64,000 nt of DNA from Bacteroidota bacterium (GCA_019637975.1 JAHBUR010000002.1:124001-188000), one strand, 5' to 3'; numbered from the stretch's first letter, positions 1-8,038 are shown. Numbers and translations: made by a program. The notes: a model not told the origin generated them from the sequence alone.

Positions 1-492
1 TTTTTCGTTACCGCCGGATATGGACAAACGGAGAAGGGCGATTTTGAGGTAGGCATCGAAGTAGGGCCGTCTTTAGTCATTGCAACCGGCGGTCATGAAG
101 CGATTGGCGCTTTGCTTTTGGCGGTCGAGCCCCATGCCGGCTATTTTCTCACCGACGCTCTCGCTGTGGGAGCCACGGTTTTTCTGTTTCGTCCATTCGA
201 TAGCGATCCTTCACAGTCTGCCATTTCCTTCGGAGCGGCGTACGCTTATGTGAACTACCATTTCAATGCGGGCGGTACCTGGTCTCCGTACGTTGGTGGC
301 AGACTCGGTGTGTTCAATGCAAATTCAGCCGCGCTCTTTGCGGCGAGTGCCCAGGCCGGCCTGCAGTTCTTTGCTGCCCGTCAGTTTTCGATCAACTTGC
401 AGCTCGAGGTCGGAACAATTGCGGGATCGGCAGGATCCGGGTCTGTCTTCCTGTCAACCCTGGGTATTGGCATGTCGTATCATATCAAGTAA
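1..492 (+). CDS. C-terminal part of an outer-membrane beta-barrel-like protein (5' end outside window)
   Basis: The frame is open from base 1, so the start lies upstream of the window. The visible 163 residues alternate short hydrophobic and aromatic strands with Gly/Asn/Ser turns, as in small outer-membrane beta-barrel proteins of the OmpW/porin-like kind. No catalytic motif is seen. It ends in Ile-Lys rather than the terminal aromatic residue typical of many barrels. The next gene, a lipoprotein, starts 57 bases downstream behind an AAAGGAG site. Family assignment rests on composition only. Confidence 0.55.
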   Translation, partial: FFVTAGYGQTEKGDFEVGIEVGPSLVIATGGHEAIGALLLAVEPHAGYFLTDALAVGATVFLFRPFDSDPSQSAISFGAAYAYVNYHFNAGGTWSPYVGGRLGVFNANSAALFAASAQAGLQFFAARQFSINLQLEVGTIAGSAGSGSVFLSTLGIGMSYHIK

Positions 493-549
493 TGGTCTTC
501 GACGGCGGATGGTAGGTGTAACTGTTAACAACCCAAAGGAGCAACACAA

Positions 550-1065
550 ATGAAACTCGCTCACAGAATCGGCTCATATTTTTGTCTTTTGGGAATAACC
601 ATATTTGTGTTGGATGGATGTGGTACTTCGTATGAGGTTACCCCACCACCGGGAAGAGGAGATTACTCTTACAACGATCTCAATACCGAGTTTTTGGAGA
701 AGGAAGTGGTTATCGAACTCAACGACGGGAGAGAAATGCATGCCAGGCAAATTCATGTCATCGCCGACTCTCTGTCATGGAACGAGTCTCTCACCGGAGC
801 ACACTATACGGTTGCAGTCAGCGATCTGAAAAGAATCAGTCGGAGGAATCATCTGTTGGGAGGCCTTGAAGGGCTCGGGTTTGGCGTACTTGTCGATGTG
901 GCCGCGCTTGTGGCAATCTCCTCCGCCTCTTCGCGCGAGTTTCCTATCGGCGGGTTCTTCGTTCTAATGGGGGTCCCACCCGTGGTTGCAGGGCTCGGCG
1001 CCGTCATGGGACATCGATACGAATACAACTTCCCGGTGGATTCAACGAATGCAAAGCAGAAGTAG
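550..1065 (+). CDS. putative lipoprotein of unknown function
   Basis: A 171-residue protein preceded by CAAAGGAGCAACACAA, a good ribosome site. The N-terminus is a short basic stretch, a hydrophobic core and a lipobox-like LDGC at about residues 21-24, so it is probably a lipoprotein. The middle (about 50-100) reads like a small beta domain (VVIELNDGREMHARQI) resembling the short SH3-like or PRC-like beta domains of FCB-group lipoproteins. The C-terminal third has two hydrophobic Gly/Ala-rich stretches that could be membrane segments. I do not recognise the family. Confidence 0.6.
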   Translation: MKLAHRIGSYFCLLGITIFVLDGCGTSYEVTPPPGRGDYSYNDLNTEFLEKEVVIELNDGREMHARQIHVIADSLSWNESLTGAHYTVAVSDLKRISRRNHLLGGLEGLGFGVLVDVAALVAISSASSREFPIGGFFVLMGVPPVVAGLGAVMGHRYEYNFPVDSTNAKQK

Positions 1066-1219
1066 AGTTTGGGCTGTGAAAATATAAATCGGCCATTCTT
1101 TGTTACGGGCACTGCACAGAACTACGCAATTACGAATCGCCAACGTTATATGTCATTTGTCTGCAACCTTCAGACGAAAAATGCTCTTGTCCCGTACCCT
1201 TTCACGAAAGGAGATACAC

Positions 1220-1432
1220 ATGAACAACAATATCATATTCCTCTTGGTGGTGTCTTGCCTCTTCACCATCACGAATCCAGTACATTCCCAATGGATTCAA
1301 ACCAACGGCCCGTATGGCAGCACTGTCAAGTGCCTTGCCGTCTCCGGCATTGATCTCTTTGCCGGGATTAGTGATGACCGTGTTGTCCCCACCACCGGCG
1401 TCCATTTCCAATATTCGAGGAGGCACTCATGA
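1220..1432 (+). pseudogene. truncated N-terminus of a secreted propeller-type T9SS cargo protein
   Basis: The ATG at 1220 follows CGAAAGGAGATACAC, a strong ribosome site. It encodes a signal peptide (NNNIIFLLVVSCLFTITNPV) and then WIQTNGPYGSTVKCLAVSG-DLFAG. That is the start of the first blade of the photosystem/sialidase-like repeat proteins found elsewhere in this window (compare the gene at 21469). The frame stops after 70 residues at a TGA that overlaps the ATG of the next gene (ATGA). No further blades or sorting domain follow in this frame, so it is most likely a gene whose body was lost. A functional short secreted peptide is less likely. Confidence 0.55.
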
Positions 1433-2649
1433 ATACAAGAATGGTTTTCTTCATGCTCGTGTGCGCAGGAACGTTACACGCCCAAGATTTTTGGGAGCCT
1501 GTGCTTCCATCGGGCTTTGCTCTTTCGTTTGCCGCAAATTCACAGGGCTACATTTACACGACAGGTTTTTACCGTTCGACTAACGGAGGAACAACCTGGG
1601 CGCTGATAAATTCCGGTCTTCAATCGGGTGGCATCTTCGTTGCCGTAAATCCGTTGAACGATGATTTGTTCGGTTCCGTGGGAAGCAAGATCTTCCGGTC
1701 AACAAACAATGGAGACTCATGGACTCTGCAGGATTCGGTGACGTTTCACGCGGATGGAGTGCGATTAACTTTGAACAACCAAGGGATTCTGTTTGGATAC
1801 GCAGATACCCTACGCAGGTCGACTGATAACGGAATTACATGGACTGTTATCCACAGCGGATTGCCGTTCGGCCAGATACCTGACCTTCGGGTTCACCCGA
1901 ACGGAAATCTCCTTTTGGCACGCAAGGGTGATTGGTTGTTTCGCTCTACTGATAATGGCAACAATTGGATAGCAGTTACGCTCCCGCCCATACCGCCCCC
2001 GCCGGGGCCTGATGCCGATGCGATTGCATTTGGTTCCGGAGATAAAGTCTACGTGGGAGATGACGGGCTGGGATTTTTGGGATCGACAAATGGTGGTTCC
2101 TCATGGACACAATTGAACAACGGACTGCCGAATACATTCGTGTGGGCATTAGCGGTAACTAATGGAGGAGATATTTTTGCAGGGATGGCAAATGGCGGGG
2201 TGTACCGTTCCACCAATGGCGGAGCCCAATGGGATAGTATCAATACAGGTTTGAATTCGCAATCGAGAAGAATCTACTCACTGTTCATAGCACCGAGCGG
2301 TCATATCTTTGCAGGAACCACCGGGGGAATATACCGCAGCGCGCAGCGCGTGTCGTATGTGGGAGAAGGTGGAAAGAGTTTCGCCACTCAATATTCTCTC
2401 TCTCAAAATTACCCGAATCCATGTAATCCGAACACGACCATACGTTATCAGCTACCCCAAACGGCAGTTGTGGTGTTACGGATTTATGATATTCTCGGTC
2501 AAGAGGTCGCAACACTGGTGAATAGGGAGATACAGGCGGGAAACTATGACATCACGTGGAACGCCGGCGGGATGGCAAGCGGAGTCTATTTCTATCAAAT
2601 CCATGCCGGTGATTTTGTTCAAACCAGAAAGTTGATTCTTATCAGATGA
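1429..2649 (+). CDS. secreted beta-propeller repeat protein with T9SS C-terminal sorting domain
   Basis: A 406-residue protein with an N-terminal signal peptide (cleavage near HAQ, residues 17-19). It has six or seven blades of the BNR/sialidase-like or photosystem-assembly type, each with the hallmark 'RSTNGGTTW' or a variant (RSTNNGDSW, RSTDNGITW, RSTDNGNNW, GSTNGGSSW, RSTNGGAQW). The last 80 residues are a type A T9SS sorting domain starting at LSQNYPNPCNPNTTI and ending [13 protein letters not shown]. It should be exported by Sec, cross the outer membrane by T9SS and be displayed on the surface or released. The start overlaps the stop of the truncated gene upstream, with AGGAGG just before it. 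Binding partner unknown. Confidence 0.85.
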   Translation: MNTRMVFFMLVCAGTLHAQDFWEPVLPSGFALSFAANSQGYIYTTGFYRSTNGGTTWALINSGLQSGGIFVAVNPLNDDLFGSVGSKIFRSTNNGDSWTLQDSVTFHADGVRLTLNNQGILFGYADTLRRSTDNGITWTVIHSGLPFGQIPDLRVHPNGNLLLARKGDWLFRSTDNGNNWIAVTLPPIPPPPGPDADAIAFGSGDKVYVGDDGLGFLGSTNGGSSWTQLNNGLPNTFVWALAVTNGGDIFAGMANGGVYRSTNGGAQWDSINTGLNSQSRRIYSLFIAPSGHIFAGTTGGIYRSAQRVSYVGEGGKSFATQYSLSQNYPNPCNPNTTIRYQLPQTAVVVLRIYDILGQEVATLVNREIQAGNYDITWNAGGMASGVYFYQIHAGDFVQTRKLILIR

Positions 2650-2701
2650 TCAGGCACAACGGAACCGGTTTTCATCACGGTTGGCAATGATTGGCAAGAC
2701 G

Positions 2702-2818
2702 ATGTCGCATTACAAGATTCTTAAGAAGCTTGGAGAAGGAGGAATGGGCGTGGTGTTGGATGTGGAGCCGGATCGGGAATTGGTATTGCGGTGGCCCCCG
2801 AAGGAAAAGAGAGAATGA
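2702..2818 (+). pseudogene. remnant of a Ser/Thr protein kinase N-terminus
   Basis: An ATG opens a 38-codon frame beginning MSHYKILKKLGEGGMGVV, the canonical start of bacterial Hanks-type kinases (subdomain I glycine loop, G-E-G-G-M-G-x-V). After VVLDVEPD the similarity ends and the frame stops at 2816-2818. The Lys of subdomain II, the HRD motif and the DFG motif are all absent. The following sequence is the leader of the next gene. This is a decayed or truncated copy left by rearrangement and is not expected to encode an active kinase. Confidence 0.65.
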
Positions 2819-2866
2819 AGAACGCCAGATGCCCAAAACGCAATGACTAAACTCTTTGGAGGAAAC

Positions 2867-3568
2867 ATGATTTCACGGACAAACATACGATTGATGCTTT
2901 GCTTCACGGTTTTCTGCTGTCTGTTTTGTACAACGGTTGCCTCCGGGTCCGGCAAGGTTGGCATCTACGCCATCCGTATGGTTCCATACGGAGCAGACGC
3001 GGAGAAATATACACGACCCAGCTGGGGAGCGGGACTCCACGCTGTGTTTCCATTGCCGGTTGTTTCGCAACTGTTTGCCATCACCTGCGGATTGGAATTG
3101 GTGAATTTTCTCGAAAAGGAGATCGATCTCAGGGAACCGGTCACGGGACTGCGCGTTCAACAAAAGACAAGTCAGGATTTCATTCGTCTCTTTGTGGGCG
3201 GACAGATCGGAGGACACGGGAACGGTTTCCTTCGGCCTCACGCGGGCATCTCCCTGGCTCTTATTCACAACCAGTTCACCATCGATAATGTCGTCCCAAA
3301 CGACAACGATCCCAACAATCCAATCTCCCAAAACGTGAAGGATGTGAGCAGCACTGTATTTGGATACGATCTGACACTCGGACTGGATTTGAATTTCTCA
3401 AACACCGTTGCGCTTGATGGCGGCGTGAAGTATGTCAAGAGCTTTTCTGTTCCCCAACAACTCGGTGCAGATGCCGCCAAGATCTATCCACAATATTTCC
3501 AGATATACCTCGGCGTTGGCGTCTCATTTGACATATTCAAGAAAGCAGAGGATCGCCTGCACGAGTGA
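2867..3568 (+). CDS. putative outer-membrane beta-barrel protein
   Basis: The ATG at 2867 is chosen because GGAGG lies about 5 bases upstream and a signal peptide follows directly (MISRTNIRLMLCFTVFCC, then TTVASG). The mature part of about 210 residues alternates polar and hydrophobic residues with turns, e.g. GGQIGGHGNGFLRPHAGISLALI and the final YFQIYLGVGVSFDIF strand. This is typical of 8-10 stranded outer-membrane barrels of the OmpA/porin-like beta-barrel clan. No function can be read from the sequence. Confidence 0.6.
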   Translation: MISRTNIRLMLCFTVFCCLFCTTVASGSGKVGIYAIRMVPYGADAEKYTRPSWGAGLHAVFPLPVVSQLFAITCGLELVNFLEKEIDLREPVTGLRVQQKTSQDFIRLFVGGQIGGHGNGFLRPHAGISLALIHNQFTIDNVVPNDNDPNNPISQNVKDVSSTVFGYDLTLGLDLNFSNTVALDGGVKYVKSFSVPQQLGADAAKIYPQYFQIYLGVGVSFDIFKKAEDRLHE

Positions 3569-3667
3569 TCACAGCTCCGCCTTCATTGAGCGGTTCCGTC
3601 CCATACAGTTGTTGGAATGAGCCAATAGTGTCGATGGTTACCACGCACTTATTTCAAAGGAGGAACG

Positions 3668-5023
3668 ATGAAAGCAACTTTGCCCGTACTCATATGCGCT
3701 GCAATTCTGGTGCACAATGTTTTACCTGCACAATTCGCCCAGCAGGGAAATAAACTTGTCGGCACGGGTGCTGTAGGCAATGCATACCAAGGCCGGTCTG
3801 TCGCACTCTCGGCGGACGGAAATACGGCGATCGTCGGGGGAGATCTTGATAGTAACAACGCAGGCGCAGCGTGGGTGTACACACGCACTGGTGGCATGTG
3901 GACACAGCAAGGAAACAAACTTGTCGGGACGGGCGCAGTGTTCAATGCAGGTCAAGGCATCTCAGTTTCCCTCTCCTCGGATGGGAATACCGCCATCATA
4001 GGTGCATATCTTGATAATCTATCTGCCGGTGCAGCATGGGTGTTTACGCGGAGTGGCGGTGTGTGGACTCAGCAAGGAAATAAACTTGTCGGCACAGGGG
4101 CGGTGAACGGAACCTTTGGTGCAGCGCAAGGCGCCTCTGTCTCCGTCTCCGCGGACGGCAATACGGCTATCGTGGGTGGTTGGGGTGACAATAACCAGGC
4201 AGGAGCAGCGTGGGTGTTCACACGAAGTGGCGGTGTGTGGACTCAGCAAGGAAATAAACTTGTCGGTGCAGGAGCTGTAGGCAATGCAGACCAAGGACAA
4301 TGTGTTTCCCTCTCCTCGGATGGGAATACGGCCATCGTTGGGGGTCTTCAGGATAATCTTAATGCGGGCGCGGCCTGGGTGTACACTCGGAGCGGCGGTG
4401 TTTGGACTCAGCAGGGAGCAAAACTTGTCGGCACAGGTGCTGTAGGCAATGCTCAGCAAGGCACTTCTGTGTCCATCTCTTGGGACGGGAATACGGCCAT
4501 CGTCGGGGGGTATGGTGACAATAGCAATGCAGGAGCAATGTGGGTGTACATACGAAGTAGCGGTGTGTGGAGTCAGGAAGGGTTAAAACTTGTCGGCACA
4601 GGCGCTGTAGGCAGTCCACGTCAGGGCTATTCTGTTTCGCTCTCTTTGGACGGAAATACAGCCATCGTGGGTGGGTTTGGTGACAGTGGCAATGCAGGTG
4701 CAGCATGGGTGTACACGCGTGGCGCGTCCGGCGTTTGGGGCCAGAGCGAAGAGGTACCACAGCGATTCAGTTTGAGGCAGAATTATCCCAATCCATTCAA
4801 CCCGAACACGGTAATCACATACGATGTTGCAGTGAGTTCACGCGTCCTCATGAGTCTCTATGACGCCCTCGGCCGTGAAGTGAGAACGCTTTTAGATGAA
4901 GAGAAGACCGCCGGATCATATCAAATCCAATTTGATGCGTCAGACTTGTCCACCGGAGTGTACTACTATCAATTGCGAGCTGGTGAATTTGTTGAAACAA
5001 GGAAGCTCATCTTCCTCAAATAG
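3668..5023 (+). CDS. secreted FG-GAP-like six-repeat protein with T9SS sorting domain
   Basis: A 451-residue protein with a signal peptide ending near LPAQ and a ribosome site AAAGGAGGAACG. Residues about 23-360 are six tandem repeats of 55-58 residues, each of the form QQGNKLVGTGAV-GNA-QG-SVSLS-DGNTAIVGG-DN-AGAAWVYTRSGGVWT. This resembles the FG-GAP/integrin-alpha-like or delta-60-type repeats that fold into beta-propellers. The repeats are also nearly identical at the DNA level (about 165 bp each), which points to recent tandem expansion. The C-terminus from [17 protein letters not shown] to VETRKLIFLK is a T9SS sorting domain. The stop codon TAG is the outermost base triplet of the inverted repeat that borders the DUF1670 element. 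Confidence 0.85.
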   Translation: MKATLPVLICAAILVHNVLPAQFAQQGNKLVGTGAVGNAYQGRSVALSADGNTAIVGGDLDSNNAGAAWVYTRTGGMWTQQGNKLVGTGAVFNAGQGISVSLSSDGNTAIIGAYLDNLSAGAAWVFTRSGGVWTQQGNKLVGTGAVNGTFGAAQGASVSVSADGNTAIVGGWGDNNQAGAAWVFTRSGGVWTQQGNKLVGAGAVGNADQGQCVSLSSDGNTAIVGGLQDNLNAGAAWVYTRSGGVWTQQGAKLVGTGAVGNAQQGTSVSISWDGNTAIVGGYGDNSNAGAMWVYIRSSGVWSQEGLKLVGTGAVGSPRQGYSVSLSLDGNTAIVGGFGDSGNAGAAWVYTRGASGVWGQSEEVPQRFSLRQNYPNPFNPNTVITYDVAVSSRVLMSLYDALGREVRTLLDEEKTAGSYQIQFDASDLSTGVYYYQLRAGEFVETRKLIFLK

Positions 5024-5428
5024 TATCAAATGATACCACGTGTCGGCCCGTTTAGTGGGCTGGCACGTGAGTGTCAGTCGTCGGGCCTCGTTGGTGATGC
5101 GGACGATCCTGTGCTGCCTGAGGGCGCGCAGGCCAGACTTCCGGTAGAGGGCGAGATCTTCCTCCGGTTGGTGAAGGGAGAGCTTGACAGAAATCTTCTT
5201 GCATAAGGCAACAGGTTTGCCGGCAGGTTCATTCTCGTCAATGGCCAGGTAATGCAGTTGCCCTGTGGCCAAGTCGATCTGGCCGTGAGCGAGGAAGTAC
5301 TCTTGGACCTGATTAAAGTACGCTTCAGCGAGGATCGGGGTGAGGTTGAAATCGCGTCCAAGCTTCATGATGATCGACTGTCGCACGGACTTGGACGAGA
5401 GACGCTTGTGTAACTGCTCGTGATTCAT
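4940..5428 (-). pseudogene. truncated DUF1670-family protein gene
   Basis: On the reverse strand the ATG at 5428 opens a frame whose first ~130 residues match my recollection of the DUF1670 N-terminal domain. Examples are an early 'VRQSIIMKLGRDFNL', then DENEPAGKPVALCKKI-VKLSLH-PEED, and RALRQHRIVRITNEA. In intact family members a helix-turn-helix region follows the RITNEA motif. Here the frame instead runs through the 17-bp inverted repeat at about 5037 and into antisense of the neighbouring cargo gene. The real homology therefore spans about 5040-5428 and the gene is 3'-truncated. Function of the family is unknown; a DNA-binding role is plausible. Confidence 0.6.
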
Positions 5429-5494
5429 ACATGATACCTTCGGAAACGTGGATGATGAAAATACACATTTTTACCTCGGTATCATTTGATACTA
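5021..5494. mobile_element. 474-bp MITE-like element with 17-bp inverted repeats carrying a DUF1670 gene fragment
   Basis: TAGTATCAAATGATACC (5021-5037) and GGTATCATTTGATACTA (5478-5494) are perfect reverse complements. Each arm is itself a near-palindrome (GTATCA-2 bp-TGATAC). They bracket a reverse-strand DUF1670-type reading frame without its C-terminal half. No transposase is inside. The left repeat contains the stop codon of the upstream T9SS cargo gene, so insertion may have occurred exactly at that gene's end. Alternatively the two sites are operator palindromes bound by a regulator. I see no target-site duplication beyond the repeats. Confidence 0.55.
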
Positions 5495-5526
5495 ACTATA
5501 AATGACGTGCAACTGGAAATAGCAGC

Positions 5527-5652
5527 GCCAAGCACTTCGTTCGATTTATTTGTAAAGGTAACGCACTTGCCAACGCTAGCCGGACAGTTGAACTCACTCC
5601 ATGCCGCCGTCTACGCTTTCTATATATTGACGGCGGCACGGCGTGCTTGGCG
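5527..5652. repeat. 126-bp nested palindrome upstream of lipoprotein gene (weakly attC-like)
   Basis: The outer arms are GCGCCAAGCAC (5527-5537) and GTGCTTGGCGC (5642-5652), perfect reverse complements. Inside lies a second perfect 10-bp inverted repeat (TGCCGCCGTC / GACGGCGGCA, about 5601-5637). Size and nested arms recall integron attC sites, and AACGTTAAC follows the right arm. I cannot fit the R''/R' core consensus convincingly and there is no integrase gene. Confidence 0.4.
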
Positions 5653-5694
5653 CAACGTTAACTGCAATTGCCCAGACATTAACACAAGGAGAAC

Positions 5695-6300
5695 ATGATG
5701 ACCAAGACTAACCTGTTTCTGATTGGAGCGATGGTCTTTTTCGTTTCGTGTAGCAAGGACACGGAACCGACTGCTACTGGCACGAATGGAACCGATGTCA
5801 TTCTTCCGCTAAAAGTCGGTAACCAATGGATATACCAATTGACGTACTCCGATACTACCCGTCCCAGCTACGATACAATAGCCGTTACCAGAGATACGCT
5901 GATTGGGACCGAGCAATGGTTTCTCGTTCGGGATCTTCGTTTCTTCAGCTTTGGTGTCGGACCAAGGGAAACGTGGTGGACAAACCGTTCAACGGGCCTT
6001 TGGGGACGGGACAGTGGGGTTTCATGGCTTGAGTGGAAATTTCCTGCATCCGTTGGTGATTCCTATCTTCGCCCGGATGGAGATACGGTTCGCATTCTTG
6101 CCACGAATGTGCCAATCAGTGTTCCAGCTGGTCGGTTTCCTTCGTATCAGTACGGTATCTACAGAGGGTTCCGCTCCGATTATTTCCTCTGTCCCCATGT
6201 AGGATATCCGACATTCGGTGAATTCGCTGTCACGGATTCCACTGGCCCTGGGATCATAAGGTTCGTTCGGGTGGAACTCTCAAGGGCGATTCTCAATTGA
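5695..6300 (+). CDS. putative lipoprotein
   Basis: A 201-residue product preceded by CAAGGAGAAC. The N-terminus MMTKTNLFLIGAMVFFVSCSKD is a signal peptide with lipobox FVSC at about 16-19. The mature part starts with a Thr/Gly linker and then LPLKVGNQWIYQLTYSDT. This opening is typical of FCB-group lipoproteins that begin with a 'PL-VGNxWvY' beta-sandwich domain. No enzyme motif is visible. It is probably held in the outer membrane. The gene stands alone between the palindrome at 5527-5652 and a long repeat-rich gap. Confidence 0.7.
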   Translation: MMTKTNLFLIGAMVFFVSCSKDTEPTATGTNGTDVILPLKVGNQWIYQLTYSDTTRPSYDTIAVTRDTLIGTEQWFLVRDLRFFSFGVGPRETWWTNRSTGLWGRDSGVSWLEWKFPASVGDSYLRPDGDTVRILATNVPISVPAGRFPSYQYGIYRGFRSDYFLCPHVGYPTFGEFAVTDSTGPGIIRFVRVELSRAILN

Positions 6301-6471
6301 AACAACTCACATTACCGAGTTCCATCATAGACTCTGGACTGGACCATTGCAGGTATGCAGAAACATCATCTCGTGCGATGAACGGGCAACGGCAGTAGAT
6401 AGTGTGGAACATCTGCGACACCGAAACGTCGGCTGTGAGCGGAGGGAGGAATGAACCGAAGGGGTTTCCCC

Positions 6472-6604
6472 CGGCCGTCACGGTTAACATGATGAATATC
6501 GCACCGTGACAGCGACATGCCTCCCAGATAATTGTGTCCATCACGGTACATAGTAATTCCGGGAAACCCCCGCCTAATTAATAGCGGGGCAGGCGTGACG
6601 GCCG
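6472..6604. repeat. 133-bp inverted-repeat element
   Basis: Perfect 11-bp terminal inverted repeats CGGCCGTCACG (6472-6482) and CGTGACGGCCG (6594-6604) enclose AT-richer sequence. A second inverted pair (GGGGTTTCCC just outside the left end, GGGAAACCCC inside the right end) is nested around it. No coding sequence of note. Part of the gap 6301-7680, which holds repeats but no credible gene. Confidence 0.55.
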
Positions 6605-6618
6605 AGCTAACCAGTAAG

Positions 6619-7160
6619 TATCTCACCCCTTCAGGGTGATGTGGTGGTGCTCGTATTTCCTGTCTTGGGACTTCGTCCCAAGCTATAGTATCTGACCCCC
6701 GCTAAAAGGTAAGGCACGGCGGGCAAGCCGTTGGGGTCGGATAAGGCAGCGGGTTTTGGATGACCAGCCTGTTGTGGGACGGAGTCCCGAGCTACAGCTT
6801 GTAGCGCGATTCTCCTGAATCGCCCCTTGCGCAAGTTCAGCCCCAACGGGGCGGGATATTATAGCCGGGGACGAAGTCCCCGGACAACATCATAAGAGAA
6901 ACATTCCCACAACCCTGAAGGGGTTGGATACCATCAGCGGTATCTCACCCTTTCGGGGTGATGAGATCGTTCTTCTGTTTTACTGTCTTGGGACTTCGTC
7001 CCAAGCTATAGTATCTGACCCCCGCCAAACCGCCAAAAAAGATCGGCGGTCAGGAAGGTAAGGCACGGCGGGCAAGCCGTTGGGGTCGGGCGCGGATGGC
7101 CTCGTGGCTTTGCAATGCCTGATGGGGGACGGAGTCCCGCGCTACAGGTTGAAACGCGGA
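6619..7160. repeat. two tandem units of a composite palindromic repeat
   Basis: Each unit is a string of small perfect palindromes in fixed order: CACCC-TTCA-GGGTG; TTGGGACTTCGTCCCAA followed by GCTATAGTATCTGAC; GGGACGGAGTCCC; GCCCCAACGGGGC; CCGGGGACGAAGTCCCCGG followed by ACAACATCATAAGAG; CAACCCTGAAGGGGTTGG. Unit 1 is 6619-6948 and a shortened unit 2 runs from 6949 to about 7160. The same string recurs at 9539-9960. Stop codons in all frames make coding unlikely. The spacers are conserved as well as the arms, so this is a dispersed repeat family and not chance hairpins. Confidence 0.75.
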
Positions 7161-7191
7161 TGGCGGCAGAACCCTCATCTGCACATCATCG

Positions 7192-7517
7192 GTAGAGACG
7201 ACCCGGCGGGTCGCCTCTACGCATTACCGGAAAGGCGATGTTGGTGTCACGAAATGCCTGCCCGCCTCCGGCGGGGTACCTGCACAGGGCAGGCGGGCGT
7301 AACACCCGGGTTAAAGAATTCAAGGGTTCTTACCTAACGAGAGGACACGCCGGAGGCGTGTCCCTACCAACCCATTTTTTGTAGGGACACGGCTCCGCTG
7401 TGTCCGACGGTTTTCTTGGTCGTCATGGAACATTCCATGACGACAAACTGCGCAATGCTGAGTTGTCTCGGAGAAGCGCTTTCGGTGTCACGGAATGGAT
7501 CGTGACACCGGGTTAAA
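7192..7517. repeat. cluster of distinct palindromic repeats
   Basis: Five separate palindromes lie in this stretch. They are GTAGAG-x-CGACCCG with its complement (7192-7220); a GTGTCACG...CACCCGGGTTAA unit around GCCTGCCCGCC (7244-7313); GGACACGCC/GGCGTGTCC plus GTAGGGACACGG (7343-7405); the perfect palindrome CGTCATGGAA-CA-TTCCATGACG (7421-7442); and GGTGTCACG...CGTGACACC (7484-7509). Close relatives of the last two occur side by side again at 13025-13137. No gene is supported here. Confidence 0.65.
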
Positions 7518-7680
7518 CAACAAGTGGCCGCCCAATGCGGTGGTTTGTTCACAGGTTGCCATAGGCTTCTGTCGCTCCCCCTCATTCTCCTGCCGTAAGA
7601 TTCCGATTCGCAAAACCCGGAAAATGGAGCAGTCAACAGTCAGTAAATCTGATAGTCGGCCTGATTTTCTCTGGCATCGT

Positions 7681-7700
7681 ATATGAGTACATACTCATAT
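7681..7700 (+). promoter_or_regulatory. ArsR-type operator
   Basis: A perfect 9-2-9 dyad, ATATGAGTA-CA-TACTCATAT, ends 20 bases before the arsR-type start codon. Its size, AT-rich ends and position match the autoregulatory operators of ArsR/SmtB repressors. Binding would block the promoter of the arsR-thioredoxin-permease operon until metalloid or metal is bound. Confidence 0.75.
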
Positions 7701-7720
7701 AGTTGATAACTCAGGAAGGA

Positions 7721-8038
7721 ATGATGAAAACCTCAGCAGATTTGAAAGCCGATATTCTCCTCGCTCTTGCACACCCGAACCGTATCCGCATTATTGAATA
7801 CCTTCGAAAGGATGTACGCTGCAACTGCGAGTTAGCTCCTGCTCTCGAGCTCGAACAATCAAACCTCTCACGACACTTGAAGATTCTGGTTCAGGCAGGC
7901 ATTCTGAAATCGTGGAAAGATGGGCTCCGCGTCAATTTCAAGGTTACTGATGAGAGGGTTTTCAAGATTCTTGATATCTCACGTGAGATTGCACGAAAAG
8001 ACGTGGAGAAGAAGGTTGAAGCACTTGAAGAAGGGTAA
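7721..8038 (+). CDS. arsR: ArsR/SmtB-family metalloregulatory repressor
   Basis: A 105-residue winged-helix protein. It opens with the family's LLALAHPNRIRIIEYL helix, then DVRCNCELAPALELEQSNLSRHLKIL, the helix-turn-helix of ArsR proteins. C34 and C36 form a CxC in the alpha-3 position where ArsR/CadC proteins bind As(III), Sb(III) or soft metals. The start at 7721 follows AGGAAGGA; the ATG at 7724 is equally possible. It precedes a redox thioredoxin-like gene and a COG0701 permease, and a perfect dyad lies just upstream. It is therefore inferred to be an autorepressor that derepresses the operon on arsenic or metal stress. Confidence 0.85.
   Translation: MMKTSADLKADILLALAHPNRIRIIEYLRKDVRCNCELAPALELEQSNLSRHLKILVQAGILKSWKDGLRVNFKVTDERVFKILDISREIARKDVEKKVEALEEG

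Noticed and set aside
3734-4750. Regular ~165-bp DNA repeats considered as a CRISPR or satellite array
   Set aside because: The period encodes in-frame 55-residue protein repeats with signal peptide and sorting domain; no short repeat/unique spacer pattern.
5486-5698. 70-residue forward frame between the DUF1670 element and the lipoprotein
   Set aside because: Consists of the inverted repeat and the nested palindrome; no ribosome site, atypical composition.
6631-7337. Several 70-90-residue frames in the repeat-rich gap
   Set aside because: They are translations of palindromic repeats in various frames, recurring wherever the repeat occurs.
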